NCBI GenBank assembly: GCA_028641055.1
Contig: CM054063.1
Coordinates: 45,434,828 to 45,498,827, forward strand
Length of the DNA: 64,000 nt
Source of the DNA: Alopecurus myosuroides
Taxonomy: Eukaryota > Streptophyta > Magnoliopsida > Poales > Poaceae
Direction of reading: 5' to 3'
The translations under genes and the position numbers were made by a program. Within the stretch, counting starts at the first letter, position 1. Each line of letters opens with the position of its first letter. This document shows positions 9,975-20,771 of the stretch, piece after piece. The notes beneath the pieces were generated by a model, which made no database searches, had not been told where the DNA came from, and saw nothing but the letters and a program-made list of their open reading frames with translations.

Positions 9975-11822
9975 GTAAGCAGGATTCAAAACCGATTATG
10001 GAGATAAAATCGTCTTCATAGATTCTTGAAACATTCACTTGTCAAGTTGGATTTGATCCACAATAACGACTCTGTTTACTTCTGGAATTTGGTCGATTTA
10101 TGGCCAACGAATTGTCGGTTCTTATTTCTAACCTTATTAGGTATCATATGAATGAATTAATAGAAGAACTTCAGTAGCTTCTTTTTAATATTACTTTCAT
10201 ATTTTGTAGTACTATATAAAGTCTTTGATATATTTTTATTACCAACAAATATGTGTGTGGTTTGGAAAAAAATATTCTGAATTAAGTAATATATTGTACA
10301 CTATGATTTTTGGGATGCCGCGGACTACCCGACTTGCTGGCTTCTTCCCACCTGGTGGCCAGCCTGGGGTCAGATCGACGGGTGACAACATATTTCTCAA
10401 ACGGTTTTTCAGAGTCTTCTTCTCCACAAGTCGGTACTGCCACCATGCACTTAGGCCATGGCGACCAGGCCAAAGATGAGACAGGTTCATGCCTCCACAA
10501 ATGGAGTTCGACTATACCAGAACCTTATTGCTTAGCTGCCTGCCCGGTGTTTCCGTAGCTAGCTTCTTAAATTTTATTGACCCTCCTACTCTTTGTGATA
10601 CTTAATGTCTCCTCTTTCCAGGTATGTAAGCATGATTGATTCATGTCTCTGAATTTCCTGACAGCGTGCTGATTAAACAATGTATTACGGGAATATTATC
10701 TGTTCAACATGTTCAGTTCTCACAAGGTCAACATTGTACGCTTTGCTTTCAGCTTAGAGTACATTAGCACTTACCATCCCCTTTTTAGGTTGTTCCACAA
10801 CAAAGGGTTATTATGTCTAAAATTCTTATGTTATTATGTTCATAGGTAACATATCAAAGGTTGCAATTCAGATTATCATTGCTTTCTGAAAGTTAACTTG
10901 ATCAGAGTAATATATGTTTGTCATTTGAAAGTCAAGATTTATTACCTTGCATGCATCCGGTACCCTCATTGCTTAGAAAAGATAACTTAGTGAGTACTAT
11001 GTTAGTATGTCAGTATACATTCCCTGACTATAAGTGCATACCTAGATGTTTGAAGCATTTGCATGAAAAAATGGATTGGCTGCAAATATGCTAAATATGG
11101 TAGATACAATTTTCAGGTGATTATGAAGTTACTGAGTACATTATATTAAGTAGCTGATTTCAAACATCATTGCCACAAGTAATGCTCTTGCTCTTCATTT
11201 TGTATTTTTCTGTTGCAACATCTAATTATCCATTCTAAATGTCTTTGTTCAATCGAAAGAAAATTCATTTTGGGGTATGTTGTCAAATAAAACATATATT
11301 TCTTTTGATAATCCAGATCCTCAACCCCTATAGTAGAGTTCTCAATACATCATCATATGTTGTCCGTAAGTGTTGCAGGTATCATGCTGTTTTTCCAATT
11401 CTGTCGTGCGTGCTCTCTTCACTTCTCCTCGTAGTTCTTGCGGCGTGGTGGCGTTGCTGGATTTGGGTCTCCTCGGTGAGTTCCTACGGTGCCCTTCTGG
11501 CTGGCAGTTGGATATATTTTCTTGTCTGCTAACCCTAGGTGTTGGGTCCTCTGCCCATAGCCGCTTGAGTTACCGGTGTGTCAGCCACAAGGCGGATGTT
11601 GCATGAGACGAGAGAGGGCAGGGTTCACCGGTGCAGACAGCGGGGCGGTGTAACACAATGCTAGGTCCTGTGATACGACAGGCTGGCCCAGTCCGTCGGC
11701 CTCGAGTTCCTTGTCGTTCATTTCTTCCTCAATCTTAAATCTTCTATTCGTCTCTACATACATCTCAATCGTAGAATTTGAGGACAAAGCTCATGAGAAC
11801 AAACAACAACTTACATGTGTCC

Positions 11823-11905
11823 ATCCCTAATCGGCGAGGAAAAAGAGAGTTGTGGTGCGTTCAGCCGGCTGAGCGTTGCATGGGCCCTCCTGTCCGTTTG
11901 GACTT
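11823..11905 (+). repeat. Dispersed motif copy 2
   Basis: This is the most diverged copy: CCCTAATCGGCGAGGAAAAA, GTTGTGGTGCGTTC, GGGCCCTCCTGTCCG in the same order as at 8703 and 14128. Confidence 0.4.
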
Positions 11906-12087
11906 TGGCGATACACATCTAACGTCAACTGTCCCCATATGTACCGTGCTCCGCGCTTGGTCCATACTTTTTATTCTCGCATGTGCGGTGGCGATTGGGG
12001 CTAGCTTGCGGCGATTTCCCTCGCATCGGTTGGCCATGGTTCTTCTTTGTTGGTTCGCCTCCGGGTTGGATTGTGTCTCCATTTTCC

Positions 12088-12470
12088 CACATTGCGATTC
12101 TCCTCCTCTCTGTTTCCGCATGTCTGTCCTCAACACTTCATCTTGTGATTCAGGATTTGTCCGGCTTGAAGGCTCATTTCTTGTTTTGCTCTCCTCCGGG
12201 TAGTTTTTCCTTTCGTTTTATGTTGCACATGAGGCGACGACTATTTTCTTCTCTCGAGGGTGGGGAGACAGGGTTTCTCACATCGCGAATCTCCTACTCT
12301 CTGTTTCCACAGGTCTGTCCTCGACACTTCATCTTGTGATTCAGGATTCGTCCGGCCCAAGCTAGGCACTGACGGCTCATTTCTTGTTCTGCTCTCCTTC
12401 ACGTAGTTTTTCCTCTCCTTTTATGTTGCGCATGAGGCGACGACTATTTTCTGTTGTGGAGTGTGGGGAG
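12088..12470 (+). repeat. Two-copy tandem duplication, period 191 bp
   Basis: The first copy begins CACATTGCGATTCTCC at 12088 and the second CACATCGCGAATCTCC at 12279. Both run through CTCTCTGTTTCC, CTTCATCTTGTGATTCAGGA, GGCTCATTTCTTGTT and CATGAGGCGACGACTATTTT. The second copy has a short insertion (GCTAGGCACTGA region). Copies differ by scattered substitutions, so the duplication is not recent. Confidence 0.8.
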
Positions 12471-14127
12471 CCAGGATGTACGCTCGTGGGATTTTGGGGC
12501 GCCTGGTAGACTAGTGCGGCTTCTAGGCCGTGGGAAGATTCTGCAACCGAGGTATGCTCTTCAGTTCGATTCGATCTAGATTTCACCCGCAATGTGGACG
12601 GGCGGTTCTCTGGCGCCATCTTATTCCCGCACGTGTTTTTCTCTCTCCTTTGTGTCTCTTGGTACCACTCATTTTGTATGTGCTTCATACGTGTGTCGTT
12701 GCCACTCCTTTGTGGAAGCACTATCTGTGTTCTTTTTGCGTCAAATTTGCGTGAGTGCGCTCATACCGACATCATTTGTTCGTTTTGTTTGGGCATTTTT
12801 GACTTTTTGCCTCTTTATCCCGCTCGATCCGTTTCATAGGGCTTGTTTGGTACTACTAGCGATTGTGTCCCTGGATGATTCTGCTAACCATTTTGATGCG
12901 TGCGATCCTCTCTTCTTTGCAGCGATGCTTTCGATGACTCCTAACTATGATTTTAATAAGCATGTTATAATGAGATGTTTTTGATGTAACAGCATATCGC
13001 AGCTTCGATACACCCATGATATGGTAAGGTGGGCGTTACTAGGCAAATGTGTAAGCTAAAGCGGACCTGAGTATTGATTCTTACTATAAAGTATCGGTTC
13101 GACACTATTGGCTAGCTGATAAACTTTGAATAGATCTTCCTTTAATCGCATAAGAATCTTGCTTTCTTAAAACCGTATTATAACATTCATTCATAGCAGG
13201 ATCATGGTTGCTCGAGCGATTTAACTCAGTGGCAAACAATAGTGTCATTGTATTGAATGCTTAGTGCTACTATAGTACTGAAGTTAGTTTTCTGCTGAAA
13301 ATGCATGATATCTTAGTTAGGTGGTTAATCTCTTCAAATGACAGCAGGAGGCAGTTCGCTCTTTGCTAGCAGGAAAAAAAAACTAGCTAATATACTATCC
13401 CGCTAAAATGTCTTACTACTTGGTTGTTTTCCGGTGTATTTTAGGTTTCTGATTCGGTTCCTTGTGATTATGTTCCCAATCCATTTACGTGCACTAGATT
13501 TTCATGTTCGAAAATGATCTCCAGCTGCCGTCAGTTTTGATGCCATCCAAGCTAGGGAGGTAGGTAAATGTGACTCACAAGACTAAACAAAATTATCGAC
13601 AGTCTTTCCTGGCATTGCCTTAGCATGTACTTTATGGATATAGAAGCGATTCAAGGAGGTCACCATACTGGAGACACCTGCTGTTAAAAAAACTTTTGTC
13701 TTGTTAACATGATGGATCCTTAGTATCATGAAAATGTTAGAATATTTCCCAGTTTTTGTTCGTTTTATTGTTTCATATTGAATTGATTGGAAATTATTGC
13801 AGATAAAACTGTAAACATTTCATATATTGTACTGCCGTTTTTTGTGCAATTATTGGACTACACTATGACTTACAAATATATTTTATTTTGCCATAAACTA
13901 AGTGCTAAACATTATCCTCATAGCACTCACAACCTTGTTATAATGAAGAGAAATAACACACTTTGTCTATCTGTCAAACTAAAGAACATGCATGTTTGCA
14001 ACAGATGTCCTGATCGGCACCCAAAACAGGGTAAATACCCTTCATTGAACATCACAGCAAAAAAATTGGCAAAATTAAGCTTCAATTTTTTTTTTGGCAA
14101 AATTCAAGGAACAAACCTATCCTCTTC

Positions 14128-14190
14128 TTTCCTAACTGGGGAGGAATTGGTGTCCTCTGGTGCGTCCTAGGGTTGGGCCCGCATGTCGGA
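14128..14190 (+). repeat. Dispersed motif copy 3
   Basis: TCCTAACTGGGGAGGAATTG, GTCCTCTGGTGCGTCC and GGGCCCGCATGTCGG match copy 1 closely. A GC-rich block of several hundred bases follows both copies. Confidence 0.5.
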
Positions 14191-17100
14191 CAGAGTATTG
14201 GTGTCTGCGCGTTGCGTGGTTGATGTGTGGCTGCTCATGCCACGTCCCTGCGGGAGGCGGTTCGCCTCTTTCTCCTCCGTTGACAATGAAGAGGAGGGTC
14301 GGCGAATCCATCTCCAACGAGCGCACCTGCCTTCTCCACGTTCCTTCGCCTTCCTGCCGCTAATTACATCTGTGGCTGCGCCTCCTCCTCTTTTTAGCGA
14401 GACATGGATCTGCCGCTCCGAGGTGCGCCGCCACGATGGCCAGCAGCGGAGAAGGAGCTTCCTCACGGGCACCGACAAGGGGAAGGAGCCGACTCTTTCG
14501 AGGTCTTTCTCTCTCGACCCCCACGTGCGTGAAGACCAAGAGGCCGTGGCTTCCGGTGGACACCGACCGCATGGTGCAGGTGTACGCCACGCTCTTGTGT
14601 TCCTGACTACTTCTAAATTCATATATGTTGGTTTGGCTTTACCAATTGGGGTTTGGTTTTACAAATTGGGCTCAATCTAAGACTAGGGAACATTTTGGTT
14701 TGGATTAAAGTTGTTAATTGTTTGGTGCGATTTGGATTTGAGATGTATTCCGCGGATTAGATTTGTTCATGGGTATGACTAATACTCCGTGGTTTGGATT
14801 CGATTAAGTTTGGATTTTTACCATTACCAGCTTGTAGGGGTTCCACGTTGGAGGTGTTTTGATTTTGGATTCCGATCGTCCTTGCCACTTAATTCAGAAA
14901 TCCTAATTTTTTCCTCACACGTCTCTTGGCTACATTAATTCTTGGTAGAGTTGTTCCTTCTAAGCAAATGCATCGCCAATAAATTCATCAGCTTGTCTAT
15001 ATAATTGTTTACTTATGAAAGCAATATGCATACAGGGCAGTTGTTCCTGCCATGAGAGCAAGGGATTGAGGTTAGTGGAGCTGTTGCCTGAATTAGAGAA
15101 TCTACACACATTATGGTTATCCGGTAGATTCTATACACTCAAATCTTAAAGTTACAAGGATATTGGCATTTAGGATCATCACGAAGATGTTCAGTTTTCT
15201 ATTGTTGTACATGTATTTGGGTTGTGACGTGGAAGCTAACTCGGATTATCCAACGAACTATTTTTAGATGTCAATAGACAAGAAAACTTTACATAGTGCA
15301 CATTCTCCTTTGTATTTCTATTCGTACTTTTTCCTTGATTGAATTAGGCTTTCGTAGTTCTTACTTAAGTATAACTCACCATTTTTTCAACTCCATTCAA
15401 CAGGGGATGTGGACGCCCTATTGAAACAAAGGAACATAATGGGCACTACGAAATTTGGTTAGTCCTACATCTAAAGTGTTCTTTTGGTCTTTTATTAAAC
15501 CAATGTGCATGACAGATCTAAAATTTATGAAACATGTATTGAGTTTTGTTAACTTCAATGGCAAATTTCGATTCTATATTCATTTTTGAATATATTTTTG
15601 GCATATTCTTTAAGGGAAAAGGTAGATGATCCACTACCTTATGAATTCATTTTCTTGCCTTACGGCAGTTTTGTTACAGGTACAAATTTTACAGAAAGAA
15701 TAATAAATAAGAAATAGAAGGTCCCTCTAATTCTAGATGTTGAACTGAATCTCATCGGGTATTTGTTCCAAAATGTTCCTTTCAGAGGTAGATTTGTTTG
15801 CCCAAAACTTAATTAATCTCATCGGGTATTCGATGTAATAGTTGAGTCCTGATAGTCTTTCTATCACTTAAAACATTTTCATTCCCTACCTTTGCACATC
15901 AGCCAAAGTATGATGTTGGGCGAAGTGGCAGCCTCAGGACCATCTTGGCACCTCCGCTGAATTTTCTCGACAAAGTCTATGACGTTTTCCGAAGTGGCAG
16001 TCTCATTGTTCATATTGAGCTTGCTCCGAGCTGCTTGCGAATTTTAGCAATGTAGTGCTAGGTGATTAACTGATTAAATAGCTGGGCATGAATCATAGAC
16101 ATTATCTAATACCTGGATTTCCATGACCATATTATCTTTAGTACTTAACTTTCCCCAGCACGGTAACCACATAAAAATATCGTCCTCGGTGATACCACTG
16201 TTATATACTGTGTAAAGTAAGGAAAACACATCTTACAACCCTTCGGTGGTCGGTTGTTGCCCCATGTGATCAATTGTCTACTGTCTATCCCCTCAAAAAA
16301 AGAAAAATGTTTGTCTACTGTCTATGGTTTCCCACTTGAAGATTTTTCGCTTATTCACCAGGGAAGGACGTGTAAATATCGTGCATGAATTCAGACATCT
16401 TTCTCTGTAGAGCCAAGTTTATCCGTTAGAAATTGATCTTTTCTTCTATTAGTTTTCTCATTTAGATTCTTGTGCCATGTTTTTACTGCCTAGGCCCTCT
16501 ATTTATGCAGTGTAATTATAGAACTTCTTTGCACTACTACATTTAGCATGAAGGTATACCTGTCGAAGGTCACAAGATGACAGGGAATATTCCTTCTTTA
16601 TTTTGTGTTATTTCCCTCTTAGAGGAGACCTCCTAGAAGATGCTGACAAGAATAAGTCCAAAGCTGTGTTTAAGGACGACGAAACACAGAAGAAAATTAG
16701 GTTTACTTATACTTCGTTGCTCTCGGTTGCTTTGAGGAGCAGCTTACAAGCGATTCATGTTTTTAGAGCGTTGGTCCGACCACTTTGGGTCTTTATTACA
16801 CAGTTTTTCCTGCATATCTACAAGATGTTGTTTCTAGGACCTGAACCCATGACCTCATGGTCACAAGGTAGCAACTTTAGTGAGTTTGTTCATGTTTATG
16901 TATGAAATCTGTAGTCTTCACATCTGTCATTGGTATTATCATCTCTGAACATTGTTTGGTATTATTTACATTTTTTAAATAATCTTTTGAGGCATCATAT
17001 GTGGCATATGATTGGGTGAGAATTATAATACACCATTGTTATAGGAACTGATACAAACAATATTTCAAAAGTTCTTCTTGATCTTTATTCCAAATTGAAT

Positions 17101-17599
17101 GTTGCATGTCACAACATATATAAATTTATGAAAATAAGTATTGTGTTTTCTTAACTCTTGAGCCAAATAGATTTTATGCTTTTGGGTTGAAGATATTTTC
17201 AACATGTCTTAGTACCATATTTTGACATGGTGCTCTTTTTTACTTTTTTTAATATTATGTCGTATATGGGATGGTTGTCGTATATGGGGCGCCATGGCCG
17301 TCGTTTGCCAAGCTTCCTTCATCGCTGGCATATGTCATTCCCCTACACATGGCTTGAGGATAATAAAAGATGTACTCTTGTACGAAATTTTCCTGTATAC
17401 TATGAAGTATACGATCATATATTTGCTTAGGGTACTGTGTATCAGTGTACATGACCAAATTGTTTAATTATTTTCTTTCTCGTGTTTAGTTTTCTTACGA
17501 GAAACATTGCAACACTCATGTCAAATTTTCCCTTGTGGGGGAACTATAAATAGTGTAACGCACTAATTTTCTGTTAAATAGATTGACATCAAAGCTATC

Positions 17600-17631
17600 C
17601 ACGCGCAGCAAAGCGCGCGTATCTCTTCTAG
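17600..17631 (+). mobile_element. Helitron 3' terminus
   Basis: An ACGCGC ... GCGCGT hairpin (17601-17620, loop AGCAAA) is followed after a short A/T/C spacer by CTAG at 17628-17631 and a host T. This is the standard Helitron 3' end: a stem-loop about 10 bases before CTRR. Two other ends of the same design occur at 47253-47256 and 63261-63264. The 5' TC end was not located, and no Rep/helicase coding sequence is visible. Confidence 0.75.
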
Positions 17632-17866
17632 TTTAGTGCAAACAGCCAAGGCGGGCGCTTTTGCCGCGCCCTCTCCTTCTAGTTAGCCACTAAAGCCCAC
17701 TTAATCCTTCCCGTCCCAAGGAGCGAGCGAGCCGCTGGTGTTTCTTCCCTGCTCGCTCGCACGCGGCCGGGTTGACAATCGCCATGCTGATTTGATGACC
17801 ACACGCTAAAACGGCACGGGAAATGTACATGGATGCGCGGGGAATCTTGAAGCTGGCTTGGCTGGA

Positions 17867-18218
17867 TCACGACGGGGAGGAGGGAGAGACGGCGGCGAGG
17901 GCCTGCACAAGCGCGGCCATAGCGCACACCTGCATCTCCAGGGCGGCGATGTAGTCAGACGCCTCGGACAGGAGCGCCGGGAAGGCGAGCTTCCGGCACC
18001 TGGGCACCAGCCGCCCCAGCGCCTGCGCCTTCCTCGCAAGCGCCGGTACCGACGCGCGCGGAGGTCGTCAACCCGGAGCAGGGCGGCGCATCCGTGTGTG
18101 GGCGCGTCTGTGGCTGCAGCGCGGGCGCCCGGGCGCGGACGCACACGCGGTGCGCGCGGCTGCGGGAGGCGAGGAGGATGGCGCGGCTCCACCGCGAGCG
18201 GCCTCGCGCGGCGACCAT
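17867..18218 (-). pseudogene. AIF / bHLH147-150-like regulator, frameshifted fragment
   Basis: On the minus strand the ORF beginning at 18218 contains GRSRWSRAILLASRSRA near its start. This matches the conserved GRTRWSRAIL box of plant ATBS1-interacting-factor-type atypical bHLH proteins. In another frame further down, [16 protein letters not shown] is followed by [14 protein letters not shown] and a stop at 17867-17869. That is the helix-loop-helix: a first helix with LGRLVP and a second with [10 protein letters not shown]. These nuclear proteins dimerise with other bHLH factors and, lacking a DNA-binding basic region, restrain growth signalling. The two halves are in different frames, so at least one indel lies between about 18050 and 18100, and a TGA interrupts the C-terminal frame just upstream. 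It is short and GC-rich and sits next to a Helitron end and inside the inverted repeat, so it is probably a captured or decayed copy. Confidence 0.72.
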
Positions 18219-18611
18219 CAGCGGGCAAATTCTAGTGCGGCAACTGCTATATCAAGGTCGTGCTCGAGCTCGTCTCACTCTCTCCGCGGTGGTCGAGCCG
18301 CTTGACTAGACTAGAGCGGGTTCAAGCGGGTTTGACGGACGCCGCCAAACAATGTGGAAATTAAGTGGGCAAAATCTGCAATCCCGTTTAATTAAGTGGT
18401 CATAAGCGGCAAGCTGACGGGCCTATTTGCATGCATGCTCTCTTTATTCTCTCACCCCGACCACGACCGTCGGGCCATGGCGCCTTTTGTCTGCGCGAGG
18501 CGCGAGCTTGCAAGAAACTGGGTACCGGCACGGTCGGTGGCACCACCGACGACCGCTCCAGCATGCACATGGACTACCGCAGCGAGCACTTGATGCCGGA
18601 GATGACATGGA

Positions 18612-18815
18612 GCCGTCAAAGCCTACGACGGCTTTGTACATTGGCGTGGATACATTATATAAAGCACCGCGTCACCATGCCCGGCGCGGCATAGACCACC
18701 GCGCCGGCCATGCGGGCGCTGACCAAAAGGGTTAGATTCAGATTTTTTTTCAGATTAGGTTCATTCTTCGTTGAACTTCATCAGTGGTCAATTTTGTGAT
18801 TTTTCACTCTAACGC
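18612..18815 (-). repeat. Right arm of the large inverted repeat
   Basis: Read on the minus strand this matches 7556-7862, including TCTGAATCTAACCCTTTTGG, GCGCCCGCATGGCCGGCGCG, GCATGGTGACGCGGTGCTTT and AATGTACAAAGCC. It lacks a GC-rich insertion present in the left arm. Divergence is visible but low enough that the pair must be related. Confidence 0.65.
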
Positions 18816-19311
18816 CTAACGGCACAGGCCCAGGGCGCGGGAAAGCGTGATCTAGCAGTAGATCTGAGTAGGAAAAAGCTACGCCAACGCGGGAATATTA
18901 TCTGATACGCTGACTAGTGGGCTAGCGTCGGTGACCGGACCAGCTTGTCTGTGTCTGGAGTGCGTGTCTCCATCTCGACATCAGCCTAGATTGCATGCAC
19001 TGGGCCACTCGTTGTGAATCAGGGACAAAGCCTGTTTTTTTTTAACAGGGGACAAAGCCCGTTGGATGGGTTGACCAGGGGATCCATTAGCAATCCGACG
19101 GCTCGCTAGTTGTTAGAAGAAGCACACGATCCGTGTGCTCCAACTTGATTGGTTGCTAAGCTTAAATTGGATACTCCAAACTAAGCGAAGACACTTTTTG
19201 GTTGCCGAGCTGCAGTACTCTTTTTATTTTAAAAAAAAAAAAAATCAGAAATCGTGTTACAAGTTCGAAAAGTTCTATAAACAAAAATCTAGACGCAACT
19301 AATGATGTATC
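18816..19311. other. Unassigned spacer
   Basis: I see no gene. It contains a poly-A run at about 19230-19243 and ends where homology to 48897 onward begins. Confidence 0.4.
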
Positions 19312-20292
19312 ATATGCAAATTCGCTATGTAAACCATTTTAACTCTAGACAATTTTCTTCCGGGCGTGACAAAATTTATGAATTTGGAGTTCTGAAACAG
19401 TGCACCTTCACTATACTTGTATCTAATTTTTTTTCTCATTTACGCATCGTTCAAAATACATTATACTTAAACTGAATTTTAGCAATTAAGAAAGGTGGTT
19501 CAACTTGACAAGATCGATCTTATAACTTAAGTAAAATACGCAAGACAAAAGTATGACCTTAATATACTTTCTATTTACCTGTTTTGTGATTTTATTTGAG
19601 ATATCGGATTAAACGATAGATAGTCATACTATGAAGTATCTTGATCCTATCGTTTGTAAAGAGCTATAATCTTTGCATCATTGACATCACTTTTCTTCGT
19701 TCTTATATTAATTTCCCCCATTTATGATTTTAGAGCTAAACGTGTTATTCAAAACAAGCTAAAACTCATTAAAAACAGATTTCGTATAAAAAAACCTTTT
19801 GTGTTCATGATATTGGAGATTTTGTCTGTTACCTTTTTTAAAAGAGGTCTAACATGTCCCCATGTGAATTGACACTCCCATGTTAGTGATACGTCTATAA
19901 TGTTAAGCTTAATACTACATCTAAGCCTTTTTCTTTTGTTTTAGCTCTTATCATCACACTCTTAGCACTAGCGCTAGACAACTCCGCTCATCTTTAGCCT
20001 CTGAATAGTAGCTAGGGATACAAATGCTCCAATAGTCTTATATGACATTGATTTAACTCCCTTGCATTTTTTTCCTTCTCATGTATCTATGAATTATTTG
20101 TAAAACAGGGAATGGGCATAATGGTAAAAGAAGGGACGCATAAATGTGCACATGATATCTTTTCCGTGCAAAGTTATCCTATTAAAGAGCTCCACATGTG
20201 TCGTACCCCATCGAATTCAGTGAAAATTAAATGTCACTCTGTGATAAGAGTAAATGGCATAAACAACATGTAAATAAGTTTTCTGCTGTTGG

Positions 20293-20571
20293 TTGTTCTC
20301 AGGCTTGAGGTGCACTTTAAATGTATTAGATGTATTCATGTATAACTTAGATATTTTTTCCATGTCAACTCAAGAAATACATTGTGCGCATGAACCTGCA
20401 TGGCTGCATTGTGTCGATGCCCAACGAAGAATTAAACCTACAATGAGGTATGTGGTGACAGCAGTTCATCAGAGTTCTCATATGACAAGTGTAAACAAGA
20501 ATGGATATGATGAACAACCAAGCGTGAAGTGTGCAAGAGTCAATAAACATATTCAGCTAAGAAACATTTAG
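20293..20571 (+). CDS. Unrecognised 92-codon ORF in the duplicated unit (copy A)
   Basis: It starts MFSGLRCTLNVLD and includes STQEIHCAHEPAWLHCVD and SVKCARVNKHIQLRNI. Several Cys and His residues are present, but I recognise no family. The same ORF occurs in copy B at 50062-50397, where it runs 19 residues longer. In copy A a stop replaces Gln after RNI, just upstream of the LINE1 insertion. High similarity may simply reflect the duplication. It may be a decayed exon rather than a gene. Confidence 0.25.
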   Translation: MFSGLRCTLNVLDVFMYNLDIFSMSTQEIHCAHEPAWLHCVDAQRRIKPTMRYVVTAVHQSSHMTSVNKNGYDEQPSVKCARVNKHIQLRNI

Positions 20572-20771
20572 TTAAAACATCCTAGATCTTGCCACTGATG
20601 TTCAGAAGTCTGTTTTTCTTTTTAGAAATGGGGATAACCCCGGCCTCTGCATCGAGTGATGCACATCCTTTATTACTTATTAAGATCCAATGTATCAAAG
20701 AGTTTACAAAAGTTTAGGCCCTTACAAAACAGGATAATCTCCTCCTGACGAAACAACAATAACAAAAGAAA

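Larger units (their letters stand above)
9975..17597. other. Long stretch without a recognisable gene
   Basis: Mostly AT-rich DNA with short GC-rich islands (10310-10560, 11380-12770, 14110-14600). The islands contain intron/exon-like boundaries but no protein I recognise. It includes two copies of the dispersed motif (11823, 14128), a 191-bp tandem duplication (12088-12470) and an unrecognised ORF at 16603-16905. The region ends at a Helitron 3' terminus (17631). It may therefore be the cargo of a Helitron carrying gene pieces, but I could not locate the 5' end. Confidence 0.4.

Noticed and set aside
16603..16905. 100-codon ORF beginning MCYFPLRGDLLEDADKNKSK
   Set aside because: No recognisable family, hydrophobic C-terminal half in AT-rich DNA and no supporting splice sites; left within the unassigned stretch.
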